A stretch of DNA of 26,673 nt from NCBI GenBank assembly GCA_019694835.1, contig JAIBBE010000230.1, forward strand, positions 1-26,673, in the 5' to 3' direction. The translations under genes were made by a program, and so were the position numbers. The stretch comes from Fimbriimonadaceae bacterium. Lineage in GTDB: Bacteria; Armatimonadota; Fimbriimonadia; Fimbriimonadales; Fimbriimonadaceae. Positions 18,343-26,504 of this stretch are shown here, one piece after another. Below the pieces are notes generated by a model. That model did not search any database. It had not been told where the DNA came from and saw only the letters and a program-made list of their open reading frames with translations. Within the stretch, counting starts at the first letter, position 1, and every line of letters begins with the position of its first letter.

Positions 18343-19869
18343 TCAGCTTGAAGAGGGCGTGGCAGAGGCTCGCCGCCGGACATGGTCGCTGATGTTGGCG
18401 CCCGTCATTCCGAGCAGCCGAGCGGCCTTGCTCTGATTTTCCCCACTTATCTCCAAAGCGCGGGCTATCATCCTCTGGCGCAGGTCTTCGATGTATTGCT
18501 TCAGATCGAAGCCCTCGTAGGGCTCTGGCAGATTCGCAAGCGGATCAGGGGTTAGGCTGTCGTCGAACTTGATGTCGTCCGCGCCTAGAATCTCCTTTCC
18601 GTGGGAAAACATAAACGCTCCGTTGATGGTGGACCGCAGTTCACGAACGTTGCCCGGCCAGTGGTAGGACTGCAGCTTCATCAGGGCGTCGGAGGAAAGC
18701 TGACGCTGTTTCCGAGTGGTCTTGTTCTTCGCTTCGAGGAGAAGGAGTGCGATCCGCGAGATGTCGCTGCGACGACTTCGAAGCGGAGGCAAGTGAATCT
18801 GAACCGTGTTGATGCGATGAAAGAGGTCTTGACGAAACCGCTTCTCGGCGACCTCTGACCCAAGGGATCGGTTCGTGGCAGCAATGATGCGAACATTCAC
18901 CTTGACTGGCCTGGTCGACCCGACCGCATCGACCAGACCATCTTCGATAACCCTTAGAATCTTCGCCTGTGCCGCGAGAGGCAGCTCGCCGATCTCGTCA
19001 AGGAATAACGTGCCCTCGTTCGCAAGTTCGAACTTCCCCTTCTTGTCGGCGTTTGCCCCCGTGAACGCACCACGCTTATATCCGAAGAGTTCGCTCTCTA
19101 CCAGCGTTTCCGAGATCGCTGCACAATTCACGACGACGAACGGACCGTTCCTCCGACCGCTGATTCGGTGGACAAGCTTGGCGAACAGGTCTTTTCCAGT
19201 CCCAGTCTCACCTGTGACGAGCACGGGGTCTTCATAGTCAGCACATGCCACGGCACGATCGAGAGCCGCGCGCATGCTGGGGTGTTCGGCGATAATCCCG
19301 AGCTCTTGCAGCACAGCGGCAACCTCTGGACCCGCTTCAATTGGCTCGGCGCCGAACAGCGCGCTGGCGCTCGAGGGAATCACCCTCGGGAAGGGCGTAC
19401 CTTCAACATCCACCTCGCACACAAGCGGCTTGTCGTCGGTGACGAACTGGGGTGGTCGCGAATGGATGAGCGTGGCTGGTATCTCTTTGGCGGCCGCAAG
19501 CAGGAGCCAGCAGGCGTGCATCTGGGGAGTTCCAGACGCGGTAGAGATAGACAGGGCCGCTTTCGGATCGCGATCTACGATTTTTCCGCACTCGCGCCGC
19601 AGATGCGCAAGGATTTGCGAGTAGTCGGTTGGATCTTCCAGCGGCAGCTGGACAACTTCCACCGTAGTTGCCGGGCATTCTTCGGCGACCGCAGCTGCCG
19701 TCGCTGAAGTCTGTTCCGCCATTCGTGGGGTGCCAAACAGCACGACTCTGTCGAACTCGCGAGCTTTGAGAACGGTCAGAATTGGCCCGGGCTGCTCTTC
19801 GCCAGCGACCGGCGCCTTTACATATGGGTCGTGAGAACCCGTAAACGTGAGTAGAATGCTGCTAACCAC
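18343..19869 (-). CDS. RtcR-like sigma-54 activator with CARF-like sensor domain
   Basis: A 508-aa three-domain regulator. Residues ~1-185 look like the CARF/Rossmann sensor of RtcR: alternating strands and helices (ILLTFTGSHDPY, FDRVVLFGTPRM) and the typical SISTASGTPQM motif. The AAA+ sigma-54 domain has Walker A GETGTGK ending at K226, the sigma-54-contacting loop GAFTGA at 267-272, Walker B TLFLDE, and an R-rich sensor segment (FRQDLFHRINTVQIHLPPLR). A Fis-type helix-turn-helix closes the protein (GENQSKAARLLGMTGANIS). CARF domains bind nucleotide-type signals; RtcR of E. coli responds to RNA damage. I infer it activates the adjacent hsdR promoter and the upstream promoter at 25709-25724. 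The start is GTG at 19869 with a weak Shine-Dalgarno; it lies 69 bp behind the ATPase gene, so it is probably co-transcribed with it. Confidence 0.9.
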   Translation of the reverse strand: MVSSILLTFTGSHDPYVKAPVAGEEQPGPILTVLKAREFDRVVLFGTPRMAEQTSATAAAVAEECPATTVEVVQLPLEDPTDYSQILAHLRRECGKIVDRDPKAALSISTASGTPQMHACWLLLAAAKEIPATLIHSRPPQFVTDDKPLVCEVDVEGTPFPRVIPSSASALFGAEPIEAGPEVAAVLQELGIIAEHPSMRAALDRAVACADYEDPVLVTGETGTGKDLFAKLVHRISGRRNGPFVVVNCAAISETLVESELFGYKRGAFTGANADKKGKFELANEGTLFLDEIGELPLAAQAKILRVIEDGLVDAVGSTRPVKVNVRIIAATNRSLGSEVAEKRFRQDLFHRINTVQIHLPPLRSRRSDISRIALLLLEAKNKTTRKQRQLSSDALMKLQSYHWPGNVRELRSTINGAFMFSHGKEILGADDIKFDDSLTPDPLANLPEPYEGFDLKQYIEDLRQRMIARALEISGENQSKAARLLGMTGANISDHVRRRASATPSSS

Positions 19870-19898
19870 TTGAAAACGAATTCTATCAGGGGTCGCAA

Positions 19899-19913
19899 CT
19901 CGCTGGCAGCGAG
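19899..19913. repeat. Inverted repeat between ATPase and activator genes
   Basis: CTCGCTG-G-CAGCGAG: perfect 7-bp arms around one base, in the 69-bp gap before the activator start. It has no following U-tract. It could be an operator for autoregulation or a weak transcript hairpin that lowers read-through into the activator gene. Confidence 0.4.
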
Positions 19914-19938
19914 AGAGCGGTGAAGAGCGCCTCAGCGG

Positions 19939-21489
19939 TTAGCTGGCGATCTCGGTCGTGAGCTGGTCAGCGAGCTGCAGGCACCACATGGTAACGGCGA
20001 TACTGTATTCGAGGCTTTGCCGTGGTCCCCGTAGGTGAGCGCCGGTGTTCCCTACCGCGGGCAGCCCCTCCAGAAGGTGATAGGTAAACCGAGAGATCCT
20101 GCATGGCAGCGTACAATTCTGCTGGGTCATGAGATCCAGAATCCGGCACTGGGGGCCGAGTTCCGTCGGAATCCTCGGCGACCGGGGCCGGTCCTCGAAC
20201 TTTCCGAACTCCCGAATCCATTCGCCGGGGATTTCAAAACCGTTGAACTCTCGATTCCAAATCAATTCGAAGGCTCGATTCGCGATCAGACGCGGTTTGC
20301 TGATGACAATATCAGGCTCATCAAGCTTCTCGACCATATCGGTGAGGTGGGTCATGATGGTTTTATCCACCCCAACAAGCTGGCCCAACCGGAAATCAAG
20401 AACCGTTCGCATGTTGCGACAGTACGCCTCTTTTGATTCGAAGAACTCCTTCAGACTACCCCCGGCCTGGCCGTGCTCGGACGCCGCGTAGGACCGAAGA
20501 AGGCCGCTTCGTATCGACTGAAGTTTGCCCTGCTGAACGACGATGTGGCTCTCCACCAAAGGTTTTGCTGCTTTCGGAAGCTCAATCTGTTTGCCCGTCA
20601 CGCCAAGCTCCGCCAGAAGACGCTGTTGCTCTGCACTGAAAGAACGCCACACCTCGGGGAGGAGGGTATCTCCATCGTGCTGTAGTCTGCGGGCCGCAGC
20701 GTTGACAGTCTCGTTGGTCAGTACATCACCTTCCGATGCACCATCCCAAACGTTCCGACACAGCCCGGCAACAAGGGGCGGCACCCCGCCAGACCAATTC
20801 CAAATCTCTCCAACAAAGCCCTTTCCAACCGTCAGGTTTCTTTCCCGGAATGGCTGAACAGCAGCGTCGACATCTTCCTCAGTCAGGCAACGTAGGTAGT
20901 GAGGTGTGGTATCGAACAGCTTCCAGAAATGTGAGGTTTCAGAACCCGGCACCCAGCAGAGCTCGTTGAGTGTCCTGCGACTGATCGCAAGGTACCGAAT
21001 GCTTTTGTACCGATCAGCTAGGGCACCGAGGTTGTCCCACAGATTCTGAGTTAAGACTCCCCGCCCGAGAAGATGGTCGAAGCTGTCCATGCAGACCAGC
21101 ACACAGATGTTTAGCTCGTCAAGGTATTCGAATACATCACGAACCTCGTCATAATGCTGCTGCTCTGCGTGCTTCAGCTTTTCCGCCGAGTCTCTGTCGA
21201 CGGCTTCCAGCCCCCGCGACAACACTTGTGCGAACTGAGCATAGAACTCGGCGTCGTCTCCCGCGGTCCTTGTGCCAAGGTCCCAATAGATGCTGCTGGT
21301 AATTCCTCCGATTGGTTTCGAGAAGATCGAGCACAGCTCCCGAGCAAGCGCCGTCTTCCCCATATACCTCGGCCCAACAATTGACAGATGGTTCTTCGGT
21401 ATGAGGCGACTAAACTTCGCCAGCTCTGCCTTACGTCCAAGGCATGGAACGTCTGCTCTACCAAAGACTACGTAGGGGTTCTGGTCCAT
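19939..21489 (-). CDS. STAND-like AAA ATPase (516 aa)
   Basis: An ATPase of the STAND/archaeal-ATPase type. It begins with an LGRKAEL box, then Walker A GPRYMGKT at about residues 39-46, Walker B CVLVCMDSFDHL at about 129-140, and a later SRR sensor-like segment (YLAISRRTLNEL). The middle has a winged-helix-like region. The last ~45 residues (AVGNTGAHLRGP followed by a Tyr/Trp-rich helix) resemble the DUF4145/HEPN-like module also seen at the N-terminus of HsdR, though without a clear catalytic R-x4-6-H motif. The ATG at 21489 follows the large fusion gene by 14 bp, with GAAGAG upstream, so the two are co-translated and may act together. Substrate or effector activity is not evident. I do not recognise an exact family. 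Confidence 0.8.
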   Translation of the reverse strand: MDQNPYVVFGRADVPCLGRKAELAKFSRLIPKNHLSIVGPRYMGKTALARELCSIFSKPIGGITSSIYWDLGTRTAGDDAEFYAQFAQVLSRGLEAVDRDSAEKLKHAEQQHYDEVRDVFEYLDELNICVLVCMDSFDHLLGRGVLTQNLWDNLGALADRYKSIRYLAISRRTLNELCWVPGSETSHFWKLFDTTPHYLRCLTEEDVDAAVQPFRERNLTVGKGFVGEIWNWSGGVPPLVAGLCRNVWDGASEGDVLTNETVNAAARRLQHDGDTLLPEVWRSFSAEQQRLLAELGVTGKQIELPKAAKPLVESHIVVQQGKLQSIRSGLLRSYAASEHGQAGGSLKEFFESKEAYCRNMRTVLDFRLGQLVGVDKTIMTHLTDMVEKLDEPDIVISKPRLIANRAFELIWNREFNGFEIPGEWIREFGKFEDRPRSPRIPTELGPQCRILDLMTQQNCTLPCRISRFTYHLLEGLPAVGNTGAHLRGPRQSLEYSIAVTMWCLQLADQLTTEIAS

Positions 21490-21503
21490 CGCTTTTCTCT
21501 TCG

Positions 21504-24500
21504 TTACTCCTCGATGGCCTCGCGCGTTGCGGCCTGAAAGTCGATCTTCGTTCGCAGCCAGCGCGAGAAGAGCGGGACTTCGATCCTGTAATGACCGATG
21601 TTAGATTCTGCGACGAACCGGATGATCTCCTGTTCCTGCAACTCTTCGAGGTCCTCCTTCAACTTGCCATCACTCCCCACGGGTACGCCGCTTGCTTCCA
21701 TTTGGTCCCGGATCAGATCAAAGGTCACACGTGCAGGCGCATCTGTCAGCTGATCGATGAGCGATGCGAGGAAGCGCTGGCGCGCGGTCAGGGCCTGCTG
21801 CCGATAGATTGTTTGGAAATGCTCATTGTTCGCCACCATTGAATCGGCTGATTTGTTGACGAGCTCCGTCGTTACGCTTGTCAGGTTGCTGCTCGCACAT
21901 ACCTCAAAAATGTTGCTGGCAAGCGACTGGACTAAGAAGGGTTGATGCGCGCACAGTTCGAGTAGTCTTTCTATAGCGGAATCGCTATAACTCAGGACTC
22001 CACTCGCTGGCTCGATCACAAGTTGACGCGCTGCCGCGGGTGATAGCGGGCCCACTGGTATCGGGGTCCCGATTCCGAACAACACGTTCCAGTACTCTTT
22101 GCGAAGCTTCTTGATTCGAATCGAACCACTCAGGATGCCAGAGACCCTGTTGTAGGTATGGAAGATGTACCTGAAGTTCTCAGGTACGAGCGGGCTCATC
22201 TGATGTTGCTCTATGCCTTGGTGAATCTTTTCAAATTCGTCCAACATAAGCAGAATACGTCGGGACCCGATGCTGCTCAGAGCAAGTTCGAGCAAGCTCT
22301 CAAACTGCTCAAATGGTCGCTCACTGCCGATTGTCGCCACTAGCTCACGGCATAGCGTCTTCCTCCGCAATGGATCAGCGTTTGCAATTGCCCGGAGTGG
22401 TTCGACTAACTCAGGCGTGTGAGGTGTTGCGACAGCATACAGGAGCTCCCGCGCAACAAGCCTATACAGGCTTTGCGCGTTCGGCTCTCCGCCGATACCC
22501 TGAAACTGGCAGTACACGGGTATCCAGTTGCGAAGCGTATCCGACTGTTGAAGCCTATGCAGTATCGAGGTCTTGCCAGCCCTCCGATTTCCCTCTAGAA
22601 GGATGACTGTTGATGGGCCGTCGGGTCTGAGAAGTCGATGGATCTGATCAATAATCTCCGCACGGCCGAAGAACGTTCGGTCGGTGTCCACGGGCGCACC
22701 CGTCACGTAAGGGTTCACGCGGAACGGATCAGGAGTGCGTATCTCCGAGATCTGGGTGACCTCGATCGAAACCTGCTCGCTCCCGGTCGCTCTCTTTCCG
22801 TTAATCCTCTCGCCGCTCCACAGAATCCTGAACTGCTGCTTGCCCGTCAGCGTTGGCGTGAACGCAAACGTGAGGCTTGCTTCCTGCTCTGGCCGAACCA
22901 ACGCCAGTTCCTTTTGTGTCTCAAGCTCTTGCACCAGTATCGAAACTCTTCGCAGAGGGCCGACGCCCCCGTTAACCAGCGAGACTTGCAGCTCCGACGG
23001 AACATCCACGACAAAACTCGTACTCTTGAGGGAAACCCTCAACGATGCCGAGTCCGCGATGCGAGCGGCTTCGGTGCTAGCGGCATCCATAAGCACCTCA
23101 CACATCGCGTGGAATCGAGCGGCTGCCTTGCTCCGAATGCCCGGTGAGGGAAATGCCTCCTGAGCGCGATCCTTTGCTGGCCAGAGTTCGTGAAGCGCCC
23201 ACTTATCCCAGCTCTGGAGCGCAGCGTAGCGCTCCAAGCCTGGCGGAAGTTCCACTGCGTCTGCGAGAGCCACCGCATGCTCTGCCCAGATCCTGAGGTA
23301 TCGCGCCAGTTCTTCGTCTTCTCCCTCCTCGGCCTCCATTGAACGGCACCGCCCGATAGTCTGATCTAGCGCCCGCCACCAATCCGCCGAGTACCCGGAG
23401 CCATCCCCGGCTTTGAGCAGAGCGTCCACCCCTGCATCATTGAGCAGGAATGTAGTCCACTGCGATTCGCCGCTCATTCGGCGGAAAACAGCGAGCACCG
23501 CGCTCGCATCGTCGGTCGACCGGACGGCTTCCGCTAGAAAGCGTTGCTGCTCCAGAGTCAATGCCGGGATCTGCAACGCTCTAACTGCGCGCGTACTGAG
23601 GTGTTGGATGACGCTGCCAGTGGCCCTAGCCCTGAACCAGTCCAGATACGGAGCAGTTTGGAGCAGGCGAAACATGGCGATCGCGTCGAACACGGGCCTT
23701 GGTCGAATGACGATCAGTCCGTTGGCGGGAACTGCACCGGCCAGTACCTGATCAACAACAGCAGTGTGGCCAACTGTGCCAGACCGCGTGAGCAATATGT
23801 CGCCTGCCTTCAGCCTCAACTGTTCGGCCACTTTTCGAGCAGCGTGGGGCCTCAAGAACATCGATGGACGTCGGACCTTTGCGTAACGTCTTTGTTCGTC
23901 CTTTCGCGAGCTTACGTCCTGAACTCGTACGAGCGGAACGATCTGCTGTGCGCTTGAGTTCGGAAGTTGCGGATCTTCGTCTTTGGGCAGAGGAGATCCG
24001 TGCACCTCAGGATCTCGCACGATATCTTCACTCGTGTAACTAACGCCACTGAGGACCTCCGCCACTTCCTCAAGCGCCACGATTTCCAATGGACCAAGTT
24101 GATTGCGAATGAGGTCTAGGAACGAATCAAGCTCGTCAGCACTGGCCGAGGTGGGCACCAGTTCCCAGTGGCGCTTCGCCAGTTCGTGCACGGGAACCGT
24201 CCTTACATCTTCTTCAACGCTGCTGCCCGAGCTAGCTCCCTGCGGCAGGTCCGGAATTTCTCGTCCATGAGCTAGGGCATTTCGCCATCTCTGCCACTGC
24301 GCGACGAAGCTCTCTTGACCGCGACCAGGCCAGTTCTGCATAGCCACAAGCCCAGTGAGTACCGCCAAGCCAGTTGGGCCTATGAGGCTAGCTATTGATT
24401 TGAGCCCAACCGCCGCAGCGAGGGGGCCAACCAAGTATCGAGATCCCGTCAAGGTCGCTAGCAGGTGCCGCTTCCCGCTTCCCGGGGGCTCCGACAGCAG

Positions 24501-25652
24501 AATATGGTCGCGCTCTTCTCGATTCGACAGGATAGGCGTCGTCACCCGTTCGCCGATGAATACGACACTCGGAACGGGCGGATCGCGACGGATTACGACA
24601 ATGCTGGCCTTGAGACCCGCCGAAGATCTGAATACTCCTTTAGGGATCGACCATATGGTTTCCACCGAGTATTCGCGGACAAGCTTTCGTCGAAGTTCTA
24701 CGTCTGCTCCCCTGCGGAATAGAAAACTCTCGGGCACCACAATCACGGCCCGGCCACCTGTTCGAAGCCGTGCGAGGATGTGTTGAATGAAGGCGGATTC
24801 CGAGGACGCGGTTGGTATCGGATAGGACGCGACAACGTCCTTCGGAGGCCTAAAGCCGAAAGGAACGTTTGCGAGGATGCAATCGAACTCATTGTAAGGC
24901 GCGGAGGCAGGAATGGGGTCCGCGAGTGAATCAGCAATTCTCAGCTCTGGGTGTGGCTCGCCGCTGAGTATGATGCGTGCGAGTGCAACGACGTAGAGCG
25001 TTGGTTCGAGTTCCTGCCCCCAAATGGACGGTTTTGGACGTGATCCATCTACGCGTCGGTCAGCTGTAGCCCCGAAAACCGCAGATGCGGCGCGAGCCAA
25101 CAAACTACCTGTTCCAAAACACGGATCGTAGATTCGCTCTCCAGGTTGTGGATCCGCTAGCGCAACCATCAAATCAGCGAGATCCCCAGCCGTTGTGAAC
25201 TCCCCCCCGTACTTCGCCTCACGCGCCCAGAGAGCGATCGCAGCATTGAGCGTAAGCAGAAGTTCCGACCGGCCCTGAGTCGTTTGCGCGTCGGTCGATT
25301 TGATTCCATCCCAAAGGAACCCGGCAGCTCGGGTTGACGAAAGTCCGCCTTCATCGACAATTCTCGGAACAGGAACTTTCAGTGGCGCCTCGACGCCCAC
25401 CATGCGTGGCAGGTAAGTCCAAGAACGGGCAAGCGCTTCGACTTCCTCCATCGAATCGCTAATTCCGGCCGAAGCGAAGATCGTTCGTCGCCTGATACCC
25501 TCCGCTTCCGGGCCAGAGGCCAGTCGAAACAGGACCAAACCGGCGACAAGCTGCAAAAGCTCACCCGCTGCGTTCGAGAGTCCCGACGAATGCAGTTCGT
25601 CTGCGACCATCGGTAGTCGGCGTGCCAGTTGTCCTTGTGCTGGAGTATTCAC
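21504..25652 (-). CDS. Methylase-like/HsdS-like/STAND ATPase fusion protein (1382 aa)
   Basis: A large multi-domain protein. Residues ~130-360 are an HsdM-like N6-methylase fold with motif I DPCFGTGSLL (176-185), but motif IV is NVPF (262-265) instead of NPPF. Residues ~520-710 resemble an HsdS target-recognition domain (LEEVAEVLSGVSYTSED, LKAGDILLTRSGTVG, VRALQIPALTLEQQRFLAEA). A beta-rich Ig-like section follows at ~880-970 (SFVVDVPSELQVSLVNGG). The C-terminal third is a STAND-type ATPase: FFGRAEII, Walker A EGNRRAGKTS near 1019-1028, Walker B LLMLDEF with D1138-E1139, and a winged-helix-like end. The altered motif IV suggests DNA or AdoMet binding without methylation, so a sensor role is more likely. 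The start is GTG at 25652 with AAAGG close upstream, 57 bp after a strong sigma-54-type promoter. First gene of the unit with the 516-aa ATPase and the activator. Confidence 0.88.
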   Translation of the reverse strand: MNTPAQGQLARRLPMVADELHSSGLSNAAGELLQLVAGLVLFRLASGPEAEGIRRRTIFASAGISDSMEEVEALARSWTYLPRMVGVEAPLKVPVPRIVDEGGLSSTRAAGFLWDGIKSTDAQTTQGRSELLLTLNAAIALWAREAKYGGEFTTAGDLADLMVALADPQPGERIYDPCFGTGSLLARAASAVFGATADRRVDGSRPKPSIWGQELEPTLYVVALARIILSGEPHPELRIADSLADPIPASAPYNEFDCILANVPFGFRPPKDVVASYPIPTASSESAFIQHILARLRTGGRAVIVVPESFLFRRGADVELRRKLVREYSVETIWSIPKGVFRSSAGLKASIVVIRRDPPVPSVVFIGERVTTPILSNREERDHILLSEPPGSGKRHLLATLTGSRYLVGPLAAAVGLKSIASLIGPTGLAVLTGLVAMQNWPGRGQESFVAQWQRWRNALAHGREIPDLPQGASSGSSVEEDVRTVPVHELAKRHWELVPTSASADELDSFLDLIRNQLGPLEIVALEEVAEVLSGVSYTSEDIVRDPEVHGSPLPKDEDPQLPNSSAQQIVPLVRVQDVSSRKDEQRRYAKVRRPSMFLRPHAARKVAEQLRLKAGDILLTRSGTVGHTAVVDQVLAGAVPANGLIVIRPRPVFDAIAMFRLLQTAPYLDWFRARATGSVIQHLSTRAVRALQIPALTLEQQRFLAEAVRSTDDASAVLAVFRRMSGESQWTTFLLNDAGVDALLKAGDGSGYSADWWRALDQTIGRCRSMEAEEGEDEELARYLRIWAEHAVALADAVELPPGLERYAALQSWDKWALHELWPAKDRAQEAFPSPGIRSKAAARFHAMCEVLMDAASTEAARIADSASLRVSLKSTSFVVDVPSELQVSLVNGGVGPLRRVSILVQELETQKELALVRPEQEASLTFAFTPTLTGKQQFRILWSGERINGKRATGSEQVSIEVTQISEIRTPDPFRVNPYVTGAPVDTDRTFFGRAEIIDQIHRLLRPDGPSTVILLEGNRRAGKTSILHRLQQSDTLRNWIPVYCQFQGIGGEPNAQSLYRLVARELLYAVATPHTPELVEPLRAIANADPLRRKTLCRELVATIGSERPFEQFESLLELALSSIGSRRILLMLDEFEKIHQGIEQHQMSPLVPENFRYIFHTYNRVSGILSGSIRIKKLRKEYWNVLFGIGTPIPVGPLSPAAARQLVIEPASGVLSYSDSAIERLLELCAHQPFLVQSLASNIFEVCASSNLTSVTTELVNKSADSMVANNEHFQTIYRQQALTARQRFLASLIDQLTDAPARVTFDLIRDQMEASGVPVGSDGKLKEDLEELQEQEIIRFVAESNIGHYRIEVPLFSRWLRTKIDFQAATREAIEE

Positions 25653-25708
25653 GGTGCCTTTGGAGCCAAAATCAGCTTATCGCAGCGACGCTGCTCGATT
25701 CAGTACCA

Positions 25709-25724
25709 AGCAAGCGTGCTGCCA
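25709..25724 (-). promoter_or_regulatory. Strong sigma-54 (-24/-12) promoter upstream of the fusion gene
   Basis: On the minus strand this reads TGGCAGCACGCTTGCT. It matches the consensus TGGCACG-N4-TTGCW at 10 of 12 positions, with perfect TGGCA and TTGCT and exact GG-N10-GC spacing (GG at 25722-25723, GC at 25710-25711). The transcript would start near 25698, leaving a ~46-base leader before the GTG at 25652. The unit it would drive ends with the sigma-54 activator gene, implying positive autoregulation. Confidence 0.8.
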
Positions 25725-26002
25725 TACTCGGGGGTCCCGTAAAGTGTTGGATCTGCAAGGTACTTCCGTCACTGGATGAAATCGTCGCTGCAAGTGATCT
25801 TGTTGTACTCCCAAGCCGATTTGAGTGCCCTCTCGGGCAGGGCTCCCAAGCTCGCGCGCTATCTGGCTCTGTCAGAGTCGTTTCTCCGACGGAACGAGTG
25901 GCCGTATCCTGCAGTTCGATGCAGCCAACCTCCATCGAACCATCGCCACCGCACTGGGAGCCCTTGGAGCAGCGATTGGCGCCGCCGCAGTGCGCCGAGT
26001 TT
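25725..26002. other. Intergenic region with possible activator sites and ORF remnants
   Basis: No convincing gene. Short plus-strand frames with plausible codon use appear in succession in different registers: from ATG 25776 for ~48 codons, then another register around 25915-26010. This could be a decayed, frameshifted gene or chance in GC-rich DNA. A perfect palindrome CTCTG-T-CAGAG lies at 25867-25877, about 145-155 bp upstream of the sigma-54 promoter, a usual distance for activator binding. GCCC-TCTC-GGGC at 25828-25839 is a second small hairpin. Confidence 0.3.
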
Positions 26003-26164
26003 ATGTGGATGTACCGACAAGGCGGGCTCGATTACTACAAGCACATCGAAACGCGGAAGTACTTGCGGCTGGACGGCGAAGGGAGATGCTTTGTGCCGGC
26101 AGAGATCGGCTGGAAGGAGGTGCCGTTTGAAGACGAATGGAAGCGCGTCTCCGGAGGGGCGTGA
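26003..26164 (+). CDS. Small protein of unknown function (53 aa)
   Basis: The C-terminal 45 residues read like a real folded protein: Tyr/His-rich GLDYYKHIETRKYLRLDG, then RCFVPAEIGWKEVPFEDEW, with balanced charge and codon use unlike the frames around it. I do not recognise it. The start is uncertain: ATG at 26003 and ATG at 26009 both lack a clear Shine-Dalgarno, and the same frame is open further upstream to 25622 where it lies antisense to the fusion gene, so it could be the end of a longer or truncated gene. It is followed 13 bp later by another small gene on the same strand, which suggests an operon of carrier-element genes rather than defence genes. Confidence 0.5.
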   Translation: MWMYRQGGLDYYKHIETRKYLRLDGEGRCFVPAEIGWKEVPFEDEWKRVSGGA

Positions 26165-26177
26165 CGAGACGGAGTCG

Positions 26178-26504
26178 ATGTACGAATCGCCAAAGCCGGT
26201 TCCGGCAAAGAGCTCTGGCTCGAAAGCAGGTGCGCGCCGCGCGAACCGGCGGCGCCGGGCGGACTCCGGTGATCAACTGGTCCGCTACTTCGTGGGCCGT
26301 CCGGCCGGGGACGACGGCAAACCCACGCTGGAGCAAGAGGTTGTGAGTGAGCCGGAGGGGCTGGTGATCGCGTTCAAGAACGACAGCCGCGTGTACTTCG
26401 TGCACGAGTACCGGGTGACGCAGAGGATTGAGGGCAATGAGGTCCGGCTGGAGAAAGAGCCGGTCAGCTCGGCCAAACGGGTTTCTACTGCCAACGCAAG
26501 TTGA
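26178..26504 (+). CDS. Small basic protein of unknown function (108 aa)
   Basis: A 108-aa protein with a Lys/Arg/Ser/Ala-rich, probably disordered N-terminus (ARRANRRRRADSG) and a compact C-terminal part of beta-type pattern (LVIAFKNDSRVYFVHEYRV, RIEGNEVRLEKEP). I do not know the family. The basic tail could bind nucleic acid, but that is only compositional. The ATG at 26178 has GGAG just 3 bases upstream, closer than usual. It lies 13 bp after the 53-aa gene on the same strand and diverges from the defence island, so it probably belongs to the flanking mobile or chromosomal backbone. Confidence 0.6.
   Translation: MYESPKPVPAKSSGSKAGARRANRRRRADSGDQLVRYFVGRPAGDDGKPTLEQEVVSEPEGLVIAFKNDSRVYFVHEYRVTQRIEGNEVRLEKEPVSSAKRVSTANAS

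Noticed and set aside
19870..19938. A further sigma-54 promoter directly before the activator gene
   Set aside because: GCAA occurs near 19895 on the plus strand, but there is no CC at the required N10 distance, so the GG-N10-GC architecture is missing.
25905..25925. Plus-strand sigma-54-like sequence facing the small genes
   Set aside because: TGGC and TGCA are present but the spacing between GG and GC is nine, one base short of the required ten.
25622..26002. N-terminal extension of the 53-aa protein to a 180-aa frame
   Set aside because: The extension starts antisense to the fusion gene, crosses its promoter and has an unnatural composition. Only the C-terminal part looks coding.
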